A DNA stretch of 36,097 nucleotides from Blastocatellia bacterium (lineage in GTDB: Bacteria > Acidobacteriota > Blastocatellia > UBA7656). Below, piece by piece: positions 25,250-33,004 of the stretch. The translations under genes were made by a program, and so were the position numbers. How positions within the stretch are numbered: position 1 is the stretch's first letter; every line of letters begins with the position of its first letter. Where the stretch lies: positions 1 to 36,097 of the forward strand of contig DATENM010000148.1 of assembly GCA_035275065.1 (NCBI GenBank). Reading direction: 5' to 3'. Below the pieces are notes generated by a model. The model had not been told where the DNA came from and made no database searches. It worked only from the letters and a program-made list of their open reading frames with translations.

Positions 25250-25547
25250 TAGACGATACTCCTCCTTGCTGTTTTCCTCCGAGCAAGCTCGAATCGAGAT
25301 ACTCTACCGAATTGATTTGTTGAATCGGCGCAACTCTGGGATGCTTGCGCAGCAGCAGGAGTTGCTGACCTTTGGCGAACGGGAAAAGCTCCAACTTCAT
25401 CGTCGCACGCGCTCTGTTTTTTTGTCAAGCAAAGACGACCACAACCGGGCCTACTTGCCGTGCAAACGCATAAGTTTTACAACTCGGAGCCGGGCATTTC
25501 ACTTGTCGCCTATCCAACATCCAAATCCGCACACCAAGCTACGGGCG
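25250..25547. other. Intergenic leader/promoter region of TPR gene
   Basis: About 300 bases between two minus-strand genes. It should hold the promoter of the TPR gene. A perfect TTGACA is present on the minus strand (25423-25428), but no convincing -10 element lies at the right distance. I see no terminator for the upstream protease gene, no repeat array and no supported coding frame. Confidence 0.4.
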
Positions 25548-27386
25548 CTAACGCTTCGTCAGTTTTATGAGGAAGCCATAAAGTTGCGGGTCGCGCGCTT
25601 CCAACTCGCGCCGTGTGTGCCGCGCCGTCACTCCCGCCGAAGGCCGCTTGTCGTCGCTGATGAACGCTTCGTAGCCTTGCGCAAAGTACTCATATTCGTT
25701 GGCCGCCGCATAATAGTCAAGCGCGCGGCCCGCGGCTTTCGCCTGCTCATAAAGACGGCGGATCATTAGCACGTCGGCTTTGCCGAGCGCCGTCATATGC
25801 ACCTGATGCGCGAACTCGTGCGCGATGGTGTGAAAGCCGCCGCCGCTGGCCATCTCGATATACTCAAGCCCGCTCACCGCCACGCGCCCGCCGACGCCGC
25901 GCAGGCTGGCATAATAACGGCCATCGAAGGTCTTCTCGGCGGCGATGTCGTCAAAGTCACCCATGTCGCTTACGGTTTCGTCAAAGGCCAGCAGGTAATG
26001 GCGGGCGCGGCTGCGAGCGAGCGCCGGCAGGTACTCCGCCAGCGGCGCCACCGCCCAATCGATCACCTGTTGCTGGCGGCGCGTCAGTCCCTGGTAATTC
26101 GGAAAGATGACTCGCGTCAGCGCGTAAGTCGGCGGCGGCGGGCGCTGATAAAACTTCGCCGCATAATCTTCGCCGCCGATCTCGATGCGCGCCCGCTCTT
26201 GCAAGCCGCGATTGGCATAGGCCAGCTCCAGATGCGCCGCCGCGCCCTCGCCGTCTACGGCCAGCGCCATACGCGCGGCGGTCGCGGCACGCTCGTAATC
26301 GCCGTCGCGCAGCCAGATGTCGCCCAGTCCGATCAGCGCGCGGTAGTAACGCGGCTGGATGCGCAGGGCGGCTTCAAATTCGGAGATGGCTTGCGGCGCG
26401 CGGCCTGCGCGCTTCAGCGCCTGGGCGCGCTCGGCATGCAGGCGCGCTTCGCTCACGACTTCTTGCTGCAAGCCGGCGCGGCCATCGACATACTGCGACA
26501 GCAAGCGGCGGGCGCTGACGTTCAAAGGATCGAGCCTGAGAACGCGCCGCGCCAGTTGGCGAACCGCTTCGGGCTCGCGCCGTGTGGCTTTGACGAAGCC
26601 GAGCGCGCCGAGCGCTTCCGTGTCGTACTCGTCGAGCGCCGCGGCGCGCTCGGCCTCCGCCTCGGCTTCATCGTTGCGATTGCTTTCGATCAGCACACGC
26701 GCCAGCATCGCCCGCGCGCGATGGTCATCAGGGTGATCGGCGAGCAGACGGCGCAAACGCGCTTCGGCGCTTTGCGGATTGCGCTCTAATAGATCAACGC
26801 CGGCGCTCCCGGTGATGGCGGCGGCATGCGCCGCGTCGAGCGCCAGCGCCCGGTCAAAGTAAGCTCCGGCGCGCGCCGCATCTTCCGCCGTCAGGTAAAT
26901 CGTGCCGTACTCCGCCAGCCAATCCGCCGAGCGAGCGCCCGCCGCCTTCGCTTGATCGAGCCACGCGAGCGCCGCCGCGTAATCGAACCGCGCCCGCGCA
27001 ATGCGGCTGAGGCCGAGATGCGCTTCAAGGTTCGCCGCATCGAGCTTGATCGCTTCACGGAACGCGGCTTCGGCGGCGTCGAGATTCCACTCGTGGCGCA
27101 ACATTGCGCCGCGCCGCGCCGCCTCTGACGCCAGCCGCGCTCGCTCGCGCGGCACCGTATCGCGCGGCGCCAGTGCCTGCGGCTGTGCCGCAAGGCAAAA
27201 TATGGCGTGGGATGCGCTGACGCGCGCGGCGGCAAAAGGCAAAAGGCAAAAGGCAAAAATTAACAAGCTCTCGACAAGGCGTGCAAATCGAAGCGGCAAC
27301 CCGTAGCGTCGTAACAACGCTGAACCATCCGCCGCGACGACCACTTTTGCCTTTTGCCTTTTGCCTTTTGCCTTTTGCCTTCTCAT
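25548..27386 (-). CDS. Exported TPR protein with HExxH peptidase domain
   Basis: A 612-codon frame. About residues 90-410 contain TPR repeats (DAAEAAFREAIKLDAANLEAHLG, AISEFEAALRIQPRYYRALIGLG). The C-terminal part carries a zinc-peptidase site, H523-E-F-A-H527, and NEYEYFAQGYEAF 36 residues later, where E566 or E573 would be the third ligand. This spacing and the EYFAxGYEAF phrase resemble anthrax lethal factor/Pro-Pro endopeptidase-like (ATLF-like) domains. The ATG at 27386 overlaps the HD gene stop (ATGA), but no Shine-Dalgarno is seen. The first 60 residues are partly encoded by the heptamer array: RRQKAKGKRQKAK comes from one arm and the hydrophobic FAFCLLPFAAARVSA from the other. A TTG at about 27315 giving LRRYGLPLRFARLVESLL is an alternative start. 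Confidence 0.8.
   Translation of the reverse strand: MRRQKAKGKRQKAKVVVAADGSALLRRYGLPLRFARLVESLLIFAFCLLPFAAARVSASHAIFCLAAQPQALAPRDTVPRERARLASEAARRGAMLRHEWNLDAAEAAFREAIKLDAANLEAHLGLSRIARARFDYAAALAWLDQAKAAGARSADWLAEYGTIYLTAEDAARAGAYFDRALALDAAHAAAITGSAGVDLLERNPQSAEARLRRLLADHPDDHRARAMLARVLIESNRNDEAEAEAERAAALDEYDTEALGALGFVKATRREPEAVRQLARRVLRLDPLNVSARRLLSQYVDGRAGLQQEVVSEARLHAERAQALKRAGRAPQAISEFEAALRIQPRYYRALIGLGDIWLRDGDYERAATAARMALAVDGEGAAAHLELAYANRGLQERARIEIGGEDYAAKFYQRPPPPTYALTRVIFPNYQGLTRRQQQVIDWAVAPLAEYLPALARSRARHYLLAFDETVSDMGDFDDIAAEKTFDGRYYASLRGVGGRVAVSGLEYIEMASGGGFHTIAHEFAHQVHMTALGKADVLMIRRLYEQAKAAGRALDYYAAANEYEYFAQGYEAFISDDKRPSAGVTARHTRRELEARDPQLYGFLIKLTKR
27231..27379. repeat. Inverted tandem-heptamer array (GGCAAAA units), inside a gene
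   Basis: The left arm 27231-27259 has four exact GGCAAAA units. The right arm 27345-27379 has five exact TTTTGCC units. The spacer is about 85 bases, longer than at other sites, and is translated in the protease frame. The right arm starts 3 bases from the HD gene stop codon. Both arms lie in the reading frame of the protease gene. Confidence 0.95.
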
Positions 27387-27946
27387 GCGCTCGGTTTCAA
27401 CCCCACGTCGCCGGCGACCTGGCGCAAGGCAGCGATGATAAAATCGATATGCTCGCCGAGGTCAACCTCGAATTCTTGCGCGCCTTCGTAGACTTCGTCG
27501 CGGTTGACTGTACGCGCAAAGGCCTTGTCTTTGAGCTTCTTCTTCACAGACTTCGATTCCATGTCCCAGATGCCGTTCGGGCGCACCAGCGCCGCGGCGA
27601 TCACAAAGCCCGTCAACTCGTCGCAGGCATAAAGGCCGCGCGCCAGCAGCGTGTCGCGCGCCACCTTGGTGTAATTGGCATGGCCGAGGATGGCGCGGCG
27701 TATCTCGTCGCTATAGCCGCGCGCGGCAAGAATCTCCGAGCCTTTGAGCGGGTGGTCGGGCGGCTCAGGGTACATCTCGTAATCGAAATCGTGCAGCAAG
27801 CCGACCATGCCCCAGAGGTCTTCGTCGGCGGCGAGCTTACGGGCATAAGCGCGCATCACGGCTTCGACGGCGAGCGCGTGCTTGCGCAGCGACTCGCCTT
27901 TCGTGTATTCGCACAACAGCTCCCAGGACTCTTCTCGTGTCGGCAT
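27383..27946 (-). CDS. HD-domain phosphohydrolase-like protein
   Basis: A 187-residue cytoplasmic protein with an HD domain: the first His in LRKHALAVEAV, the HD pair in GLLHDFDYEMYPEPPDHP, another His in AILGHANYT, and an Asp in ACDELTGFVIAAALV. This layout matches the predicted HD-superfamily hydrolases of COG2316-type. HD enzymes cleave phosphate esters, often nucleotides, using divalent metals; the substrate is unknown. It starts 9 bases after the SMP-30-like gene ends and overlaps the protease gene start by ATGA, so it sits in the middle of an operon and probably relies on translational coupling, since no ribosome site is visible. Confidence 0.85.
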   Translation of the reverse strand: MPTREESWELLCEYTKGESLRKHALAVEAVMRAYARKLAADEDLWGMVGLLHDFDYEMYPEPPDHPLKGSEILAARGYSDEIRRAILGHANYTKVARDTLLARGLYACDELTGFVIAAALVRPNGIWDMESKSVKKKLKDKAFARTVNRDEVYEGAQEFEVDLGEHIDFIIAALRQVAGDVGLKPSA

Positions 27947-27955
27947 AAGTCAATC

Positions 27956-28987
27956 TCAAAAGCCCGCGCCTTTCGTCGTCAGGCGGATGCGGTAGACCGC
28001 CGTGTTCGCCGTGATGTAAAGCGTCGCGCCATCATCGCCCCAGGCGCAGTTGGCCGTCGGCACGGCGGTTTCAATCGTGCCGAGGTGTGTGCCATCGGGC
28101 GCAAAAACATAGATGCCTTCCGGGCCGCTCGCAAACAGGTTGCCGTCGCGGTCTACCTTCAAGCCGTCGGGCGCGCCCTTGCGCGTCTGCGTCCAGGGCT
28201 TGGCGTCGAAGAAGACGCGCCCGCCCGCAAGCGTGCCATCGGGCTTCACGTCATAGACCATCCACAAGCCCTGCGCCGAGTCCGAAACGTACAGGCGCTT
28301 TTCGTCCGGCGAGAAGGCGATGCCGTTCGGCGCTTGCAGCTCTTTGGTAAGCAATGTCACTTTGCCATTCTTGGTCAAGCGATAGACGCCGCAGAACGAC
28401 AGCTCGCGCTGCGGATCGTCAAAGGTCTTGGGCAAGCCATAAGCCGGGTCGGTGAAGTAGAGATCGCCGTTCGATTTGAACGCCAGGTCGTTCGGGCTGT
28501 TCAATCGCTTGCCTTCGTAACGGTCGGCGAGCGTCGTCTTGGTGCCGTCGCGTTCGAGCCGCGCCACGCGCCGGTCGCCGTGCTCGCACAGCACCAGATG
28601 GCCTGCGGCGTCGTAGGTCAGGCCGTTCGATCCCGGCTCGCGGCCCGTGAACGGCGCGCTGCCGGTGTAGCCGCTCGGCTTCAGGAAGAGGCTCATCCCC
28701 GCGCCGGTCTTCCACTTGATGATGGAATTGGCCGGAATGTCGGAAAACAGCAGGTAGTTTTCCTTACGGTTCCACACAGGGCCTTCCGTCCAGGTGTAAC
28801 CGTCGCCGAGCTTCTCAAGCCGGGCATCTTTCGGCACCAGTTTGTCGAGCCGCGCGTCGCGCCGTTCGATGTTGCCCGCGTGCGTCGTCGTTTGAATGGC
28901 CATGCTGCCTCCCGCGGTCGAAAATGCCGCGCACGCCGTTAGCACGATGGCGGCTAACGCGCACGGACCTGGCAGTGATCTTTTCAT
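27956..28987 (-). CDS. SMP-30/gluconolactonase-like exported protein
   Basis: A 343-residue protein of the SMP-30/gluconolactonase/LRE family, a six-bladed propeller with lactonase activity in known members. GYTWTEGPVWN, NSPNDLAFKSNGDLYFTDPAYGLP, APNGIAFSPDEKRLYVSDS and GAPDGLKVDRDGNLF are the family's metal-site and blade motifs. The N terminus is a signal peptide with a possible lipobox, LTAC, so it may be a lipoprotein of the periplasm. The ribosome site GGGGAA is 6-7 bases before the ATG. It is the second gene of the PPOX-SMP30-HD-protease operon, 53 bases after the PPOX gene. A sugar-acid lactone substrate is likely from the family but not shown. Confidence 0.88.
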   Translation of the reverse strand: MKRSLPGPCALAAIVLTACAAFSTAGGSMAIQTTTHAGNIERRDARLDKLVPKDARLEKLGDGYTWTEGPVWNRKENYLLFSDIPANSIIKWKTGAGMSLFLKPSGYTGSAPFTGREPGSNGLTYDAAGHLVLCEHGDRRVARLERDGTKTTLADRYEGKRLNSPNDLAFKSNGDLYFTDPAYGLPKTFDDPQRELSFCGVYRLTKNGKVTLLTKELQAPNGIAFSPDEKRLYVSDSAQGLWMVYDVKPDGTLAGGRVFFDAKPWTQTRKGAPDGLKVDRDGNLFASGPEGIYVFAPDGTHLGTIETAVPTANCAWGDDGATLYITANTAVYRIRLTTKGAGF

Positions 28988-29040
28988 GACGGATTCCCCT
29001 TATCGATTTGGCGAGCGCCGCGCCAATCATTCCCCTGTCG

Positions 29041-29418
29041 CTAGTGGACGCGGATGGCGAAGGTGGCGCGCGCCGACTTGCTGAACCGTGTGAAGAAATC
29101 CATGACGCGCTTGATTAGGCCATACTTCTCAGTGATCAGGCGGTTGGCCTGCGCCGCTTCCGCCGCGTCGAGCCGGCGCGCTTCCGCTTCGACCCATTCA
29201 CCTTTCAGGTTGCCGCGCGCGTCACAGATGGCGACGCGGACGTGAGGGTTGTTGCGCAGGCGTTTGACCTTGCCCGAATTGGCCGCCGTGTAAACGACCA
29301 GCTCGTCGCCCGATTCGGCAAACCACAAGGGCGTGGCGATGGGCGTGCCGTCGCGCTTGAAAGTTTGCATGCTGATGTATTTCTGATTCGCGAACTGCGC
29401 CAGCTTGTCTTCGCTCAT
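29041..29418 (-). CDS. PPOX-class flavin/F420-dependent oxidoreductase-like
   Basis: A 125-residue split-barrel protein of the pyridoxamine 5'-phosphate oxidase-like superfamily: KYISMQTFKRDGTPIATPLWFAESGDELVVYT is the cofactor-binding first half, and GKVKRLRNNPHVRVAICDARG the second strand-helix set. Similar short proteins bind FMN or F420 and reduce a variety of substrates; which cofactor is used here cannot be told. I use the ATG at 29418, which has GGGAGAGG just upstream; an in-frame codon at 29460 would add 14 residues without a ribosome site. It opens the four-gene minus-strand operon and is divergent from the VWA gene. Confidence 0.82.
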   Translation of the reverse strand: MSEDKLAQFANQKYISMQTFKRDGTPIATPLWFAESGDELVVYTAANSGKVKRLRNNPHVRVAICDARGNLKGEWVEAEARRLDAAEAAQANRLITEKYGLIKRVMDFFTRFSKSARATFAIRVH

Positions 29419-29552
29419 AACCTCTCCCGCGCAGGCATCGAGTTGCGGCGGGTGAAGCATAACTGCGCCGCCGCTGACTTTTCAAACGAAATGAAGGGAG
29501 CCGCATAAGGCCCGCCTTCAGGCAGAGCTCCAGGCGAATAGTCGTTGGCCGC

Positions 29553-29580
29553 TTGTCTTCGGAAAGTTTGGTGCTAGAAT
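29553..29580 (+). promoter_or_regulatory. Candidate promoter of VWA gene
   Basis: TTGTCT (29553-29558) and TAGAAT (29575-29580) are 16 bases apart; transcription would start near 29587, 39 bases before the ATG at 29626. Confidence 0.45.
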
Positions 29581-29625
29581 TCGGCACAGGGGTGTTCGCC
29601 AGATCAAGGCAAAGGTTGTCCCTTT

Positions 29626-30588
29626 ATGAAGTCGAAATTCATCCGCCTGCTCCCGGTGTCGGTCGCGGTCATGCTATTCGGCTTGCCGCTCGTCGCGGCC
29701 CGCGCGCAGACCCAAACCACAACCGCCGCAACCCCTCAGCAACCCACCGCGCCGAGCAAGCAAGACCAGCAGCTCAAGTTGTCTACTGACCTCGTGAGCT
29801 TGAAAGTCACGGTTGCCGATTCATTCGGCAGAGTCGTCACCGGTTTGCGGCAAGAGAATTTTACGATCTACGACGACAAGGTGCAGCAACAGATCGCGCA
29901 CTTCACCGAAGCCGACGCGCCCATCTCAATCGGCATCATCTTCGACATCTCGAATTCAATGGGCGGCATCATTCAGAGTTCTATGGTGGCGCTGCGCCGC
30001 TTCATCGAAACCTCGCACGAAGAGGACGATTTCTTTCTCGTCGGCTTCAACAATCACGCAAAGCTAGTACAAGACTTCACCACCTCGCCCGACCAGGTGC
30101 TGGGTCGCTTGATATTGGTCAAGCCCGGCGGCATGACGGCGCTTTATGACGCGGTCTATCTCGGGGTCGAAAAAGTCCAGCAGGGCCGTCACCAGAAGCG
30201 CGCCCTGTTGATTATCTCGGACGGCGAAGAGAACAACAGCCGCTATAGCGAGGGCGAGTTGCGCCGGCTGATCAAGGAAGCCGGCGTACAGATCTATGCC
30301 ATCAAGATCGGCGGGCCGTGGAGCTATGGCAAAAACGTCTTAGAGGGAATTGCCGAGCAGACCGGCGGGCGCGCATTCGTTCCGGGCTATGACAATGGCT
30401 TGAGCTTTCTCGACATCTGCACGCGCATCGCGCTCGAACTGCGCCACCAGTATTCTATCGGCTTCTATCCGAGCGACGCCCGCGCCGCTATCCAATGGCA
30501 CCGCGTACAGGTCAAGATCACCGCGCCCAAAGGTCTGGGCCGATTATCGCTCACCTACAAAGACCGCTACGAGACGTTCAGGAAATAA
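29626..30588 (+). CDS. Secreted VWFA-related acidobacterial protein
   Basis: A 320-residue exported protein with a signal peptide (residues 1-28, ending ARAQ) and a short Thr/Pro/Gln linker. Residues about 50-95 carry the lead-in typical of TIGR03436 proteins (LSTDLVSLKVTVADSFGRVVTGL, then ENFTIYDDKVQQQI). The von Willebrand A domain follows with an intact metal-ion adhesion site: D107-I-S109-N-S111, T171 in GGMTAL and D199 in IISDGEEN. The C-terminal part (RIALELRHQYSIGFYPSD) is also typical. The family is greatly expanded in Acidobacteriota, so it is the best lineage marker here. It probably mediates metal-dependent protein binding at the cell surface; the partner is unknown. Confidence 0.9.
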   Translation: MKSKFIRLLPVSVAVMLFGLPLVAARAQTQTTTAATPQQPTAPSKQDQQLKLSTDLVSLKVTVADSFGRVVTGLRQENFTIYDDKVQQQIAHFTEADAPISIGIIFDISNSMGGIIQSSMVALRRFIETSHEEDDFFLVGFNNHAKLVQDFTTSPDQVLGRLILVKPGGMTALYDAVYLGVEKVQQGRHQKRALLIISDGEENNSRYSEGELRRLIKEAGVQIYAIKIGGPWSYGKNVLEGIAEQTGGRAFVPGYDNGLSFLDICTRIALELRHQYSIGFYPSDARAAIQWHRVQVKITAPKGLGRLSLTYKDRYETFRK

Positions 30589-30599
30589 GCGGCACCGCA

Positions 30600-31181
30600 T
30601 CACGCCTGCCAGGTGATGTAGAACTCGCACAAACGGTCGCCGCGCGATGTGCAGCGCGTGTGCGTGATGTGCGCGGCGCTGGCGCCGCACAGCTCGATGG
30701 CATGGCGAAAGTAGCTCGTGCCGCTGGCGCAGAAGCTCGGCGGCGGCGCTTGCTGATAAGCGATCTTCAGCAAACCGCTGGTCTCGCTCAAGGGCTCATA
30801 GCTGGCCTCGCCGAAATCCTGATAGGCGTGATGGATCAGCGACGACTGTTGCAGGAAGCTGTGAATGTCAGGGTTGAGCAGGCTGCTGTACGGACCCGAC
30901 AAGCTGCTGGTCGCCGAGAACGCGCCGAGGTCTTCATAAATCTCCGCGGCGGTCCCGCCCAGCTCCGCGGCAATGGCGCGATCCAGCGCGTCGAGCAAGC
31001 GCAGCGGATACCAGTCGTCTATGCCAATCTCTTTGAGCGCCTTGTGGTCTTCGTCGCTCAGGCGGGCGAGTATCCGGGCCCAGGCTTCGAGTCCCTGGTT
31101 CATGGCGATGAACAGGAAGCGGGCGCGCAGCAGCCCGCCTTTGACGTGCATGCCGGAGTAGAAAGATTGAGGGGGTTGCAT
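30600..31181 (-). CDS. V4R / DUF2378-like small-molecule-binding domain protein
   Basis: A 193-residue cytoplasmic protein. VKGGLLRARFLFIAMNQG, the YPLRLLDALDRAIAAELGG segment and a C-terminal CTSRGDRLCEFYITW fit the 4-vinyl reductase/heme-NO-binding-like fold, in the branch described from myxobacteria as TIGR02265/DUF2378. The paired cysteines in C-x6-C near the end are the V4R hallmark that can bind a ligand or metal. No output domain is attached, so it might be a free sensory subunit. The ribosome site is CGGAG, 8 bases upstream. It converges on the VWA gene, 11 bases away. Family placement is moderate; function unknown. Confidence 0.6.
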   Translation of the reverse strand: MQPPQSFYSGMHVKGGLLRARFLFIAMNQGLEAWARILARLSDEDHKALKEIGIDDWYPLRLLDALDRAIAAELGGTAAEIYEDLGAFSATSSLSGPYSSLLNPDIHSFLQQSSLIHHAYQDFGEASYEPLSETSGLLKIAYQQAPPPSFCASGTSYFRHAIELCGASAAHITHTRCTSRGDRLCEFYITWQA

Positions 31182-31251
31182 GAGTTTGACTCCGTGGCCG
31201 AATCGTTGGCGACGCGATTATACCACGAAGTCGTCGGTCGGAAATCTCTGC

Positions 31252-31279
31252 GTGGCGCAAGCCGGTTGGCTTGCGCCAC
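31252..31279. repeat. REP-like palindrome (GTGGCGCAAGCC)
   Basis: GTGGCGCAAGCC and its exact reverse complement flank a 4-base loop, GGTT. It lies between two co-directional minus-strand genes, 12 bases after a stop codon. No T-run follows on either side. Its ends (GTGGCGCAA) resemble the palindrome at 12968 (GTAGCGCAA). Confidence 0.8.
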
Positions 31280-31290
31280 ATCAATATCGA

Positions 31291-31773
31291 TCAGCGCAGC
31301 GCCACGGGCTGGCCCTGAGCCGTGCGCGTCACGATGTGCGCCAGCTTGCGCGTGCCGGCGCGCTCGGCGACGACCTCGACTTCATCGGCCAGTCGCAGGT
31401 CAGCGAGCCTGAGCGCGATGTCATCCATCGTCGCGATAGAGACCAGCTCGTTGCCTTCGATCAGTGTCGTCTGCTCGCTCAATTGAAACTCCAGGCGCTC
31501 GCCGCCGGCGGTCTCGATGCCGAGCCGCTGGCCGCGCAAAGCGACGATGCGACCGCTGACGATAAAGCTGTTGGCGCGGCCAATGATGCGCGGCGCAAAC
31601 TCGCTCACGCGCGCACGCGCGGCGGCCGGTTGATGACGGGTGGGGGCGTAACCTTTTCCCTGACCGGCGGCGTGACTGCGATTTTGCGCCGGCGCCGCCA
31701 TGCAGAGCAGGACGACGAAGGATAGCAGCGCCGCAAGCGCTGTAATCATTCCTATCACACGGGGTCTTCTCAT
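31291..31773 (-). CDS. Small exported protein, DUF5666-like beta domain
   Basis: A 160-residue protein. The start at 31773 is set by AGGAGGT five bases upstream. A signal peptide (MRRPRVIGMITALAALLSFV, cleavage near APAQ) and a basic, low-complexity linker precede a compact beta domain: SGRIVALRGQRLGIETAGG, FQLSEQTTLIEG and DEVEVVAERAG. The strand pattern, with a Thr in a short turn near the middle, resembles DUF5666-type OB-like domains in bacterial exported proteins. Function unknown. It is divergent from the P1 peptidase gene and upstream of the V4R-like gene on the same strand. Confidence 0.65.
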   Translation of the reverse strand: MRRPRVIGMITALAALLSFVVLLCMAAPAQNRSHAAGQGKGYAPTRHQPAAARARVSEFAPRIIGRANSFIVSGRIVALRGQRLGIETAGGERLEFQLSEQTTLIEGNELVSIATMDDIALRLADLRLADEVEVVAERAGTRKLAHIVTRTAQGQPVALR

Positions 31774-31891
31774 CTCATACCTCCTGCCCAATTGGCTCGC
31801 GCCGCCGCTTTCTGGGCAACCCTCGTGCCGCCACCCGGAGGCGCGCAGCGGCGTGGAAAAGGCGGTTGCGGTCGGCTAACATACGAACCCA

Positions 31892-32902
31892 ATGACTCAG
31901 GACAGAACACGGGTGAAAAAATTACCTACCGCGGCAGGGCGCAAGGCGGCGCGCAAAACGGCGCTTCAGCCCGCAGGCGCGATCATCGACGTGCCCGGCC
32001 TTAGCGTCGGTCACACGCACAATCTGGCGGCGCGCACAGGCTGTACCGTCGTGCTGTGCGGAGCCGAAGGCGCGGTCGCCGGCGTAGACGTGCGCGGCGC
32101 TGCTCCCGGCACGCGCGAGACCGATCTGCTCGCCCCTGAAAATCTGGTTGAGCGCGTCCACGCCATACTGCTGACGGGCGGCTCGGTCTTTGGACTGGAC
32201 GCCGCGTGCGGGGTTGTTCGCTGGCTGGAAGCGCGCGACATCGGCTTTGATACGGGCGTGGCGCGCGTGCCGATTGTGCCCGCCGCGGTGATCTTCGACC
32301 TCGCCGAAGGCGACGCGCGTGTGCGGCCCAACGCGGCCATGGGATACGAAGCCTGCGAGCGCGCCACCTCTGAAACGGTCGAAGAAGGCCGCGTCGGCGC
32401 GGGCGCAGGGGCAACGGTCGGTAAGCTTCTGGGCATGGCGATGGCGTCGGCGGGCGGCATCGGTACGGCTTCGATGAGAGTGGCAAACGGCGCGACGGTC
32501 GGCGCCGTCGTCGTCGTCAACGCCTTCGGCGACATTGTTGACCCCGACGGCGGTGGCATTGTCGCGGGGGCGCGCTCGCGCGGTGGCGGCTGGCTCGACA
32601 CGCAGCGCACGCTCGCAGCCGGTTCGCCGGCCAGTCCGCTGTCTGTAATGCAGAACACAACCCTCGCCGTGGTCGCCACGGATGCGGCGTTGACCAAAGC
32701 GCAGGCGCGTAAGGTCGCGGCGATGGCGCACGACGGGCTGGCGCGCGCCATCCGACCGATTCACACCATGTTCGACGGTGACACCATCTTCGCGCTGTCA
32801 ACCGGCAGCGCCCGCGCTGATGTGACGACCGTCGGCGCTATCGCGGCGGAAGTCGTCGCCCGCGCCGTCCTTCGCGTAGGCCGAATGTCCGGGACAAGGT
32901 AA
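31892..32902 (+). CDS. P1 family peptidase (DmpA/L-aminopeptidase-like)
   Basis: A 336-residue enzyme of the P1/DmpA family, cytoplasmic Ntn-like hydrolases that cut themselves into two chains to free a nucleophile. Family motifs in order are IIDVPGLSVGHTH, VAGVDVRGAAPGTRETDLL, AILLTGGSVFGLDAACGVVRWLE, VVVVNAFGDIVDPDGG, and NTTLAVVATDAALTK, which contains the probable nucleophilic Thr. Known relatives are D- or L-aminopeptidases or beta-peptidyl aminopeptidases; the specificity here is open. The start is uncertain: the ATG at 31892 lacks a ribosome site, and a GTG at 31913 preceded by CAGGACAG is an alternative that drops 7 residues. Confidence 0.9.
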   Translation: MTQDRTRVKKLPTAAGRKAARKTALQPAGAIIDVPGLSVGHTHNLAARTGCTVVLCGAEGAVAGVDVRGAAPGTRETDLLAPENLVERVHAILLTGGSVFGLDAACGVVRWLEARDIGFDTGVARVPIVPAAVIFDLAEGDARVRPNAAMGYEACERATSETVEEGRVGAGAGATVGKLLGMAMASAGGIGTASMRVANGATVGAVVVVNAFGDIVDPDGGGIVAGARSRGGGWLDTQRTLAAGSPASPLSVMQNTTLAVVATDAALTKAQARKVAAMAHDGLARAIRPIHTMFDGDTIFALSTGSARADVTTVGAIAAEVVARAVLRVGRMSGTR

Positions 32903-32924
32903 TGCGTTTCTTCTTCGCCGCGCC

Positions 32925-32953
32925 TTTCACCGTTCGCCCGCGGAATCTATAAT
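32925..32953 (+). promoter_or_regulatory. Candidate promoter of GNAT gene
   Basis: A perfect TATAAT at 32948-32953 lies 17 bases after a weak -35 (TTTCAC, 32925-32930). The transcript would start after the ATG at 32957, so translation most likely begins at 33005. Confidence 0.5.
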
Positions 32954-33004
32954 CGGATGGCGAGGCAACCGCAATCGCACAGGCTTCTTCTCAAAAGTGG
33001 ACTT

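Noticed and set aside
24266..25252. 328-codon plus-strand frame opposite the secreted TPR gene
   Set aside because: It is an Arg/Leu-rich shadow; the opposite strand has a signal peptide, RBS and terminator.
27281..28942. 553-codon plus-strand frame opposite the HD and SMP-30-like genes
   Set aside because: It is antisense to two well-supported genes, is rich in Arg/Ala/Gly/Val as expected of a high-GC shadow, and has no domain-like motif.
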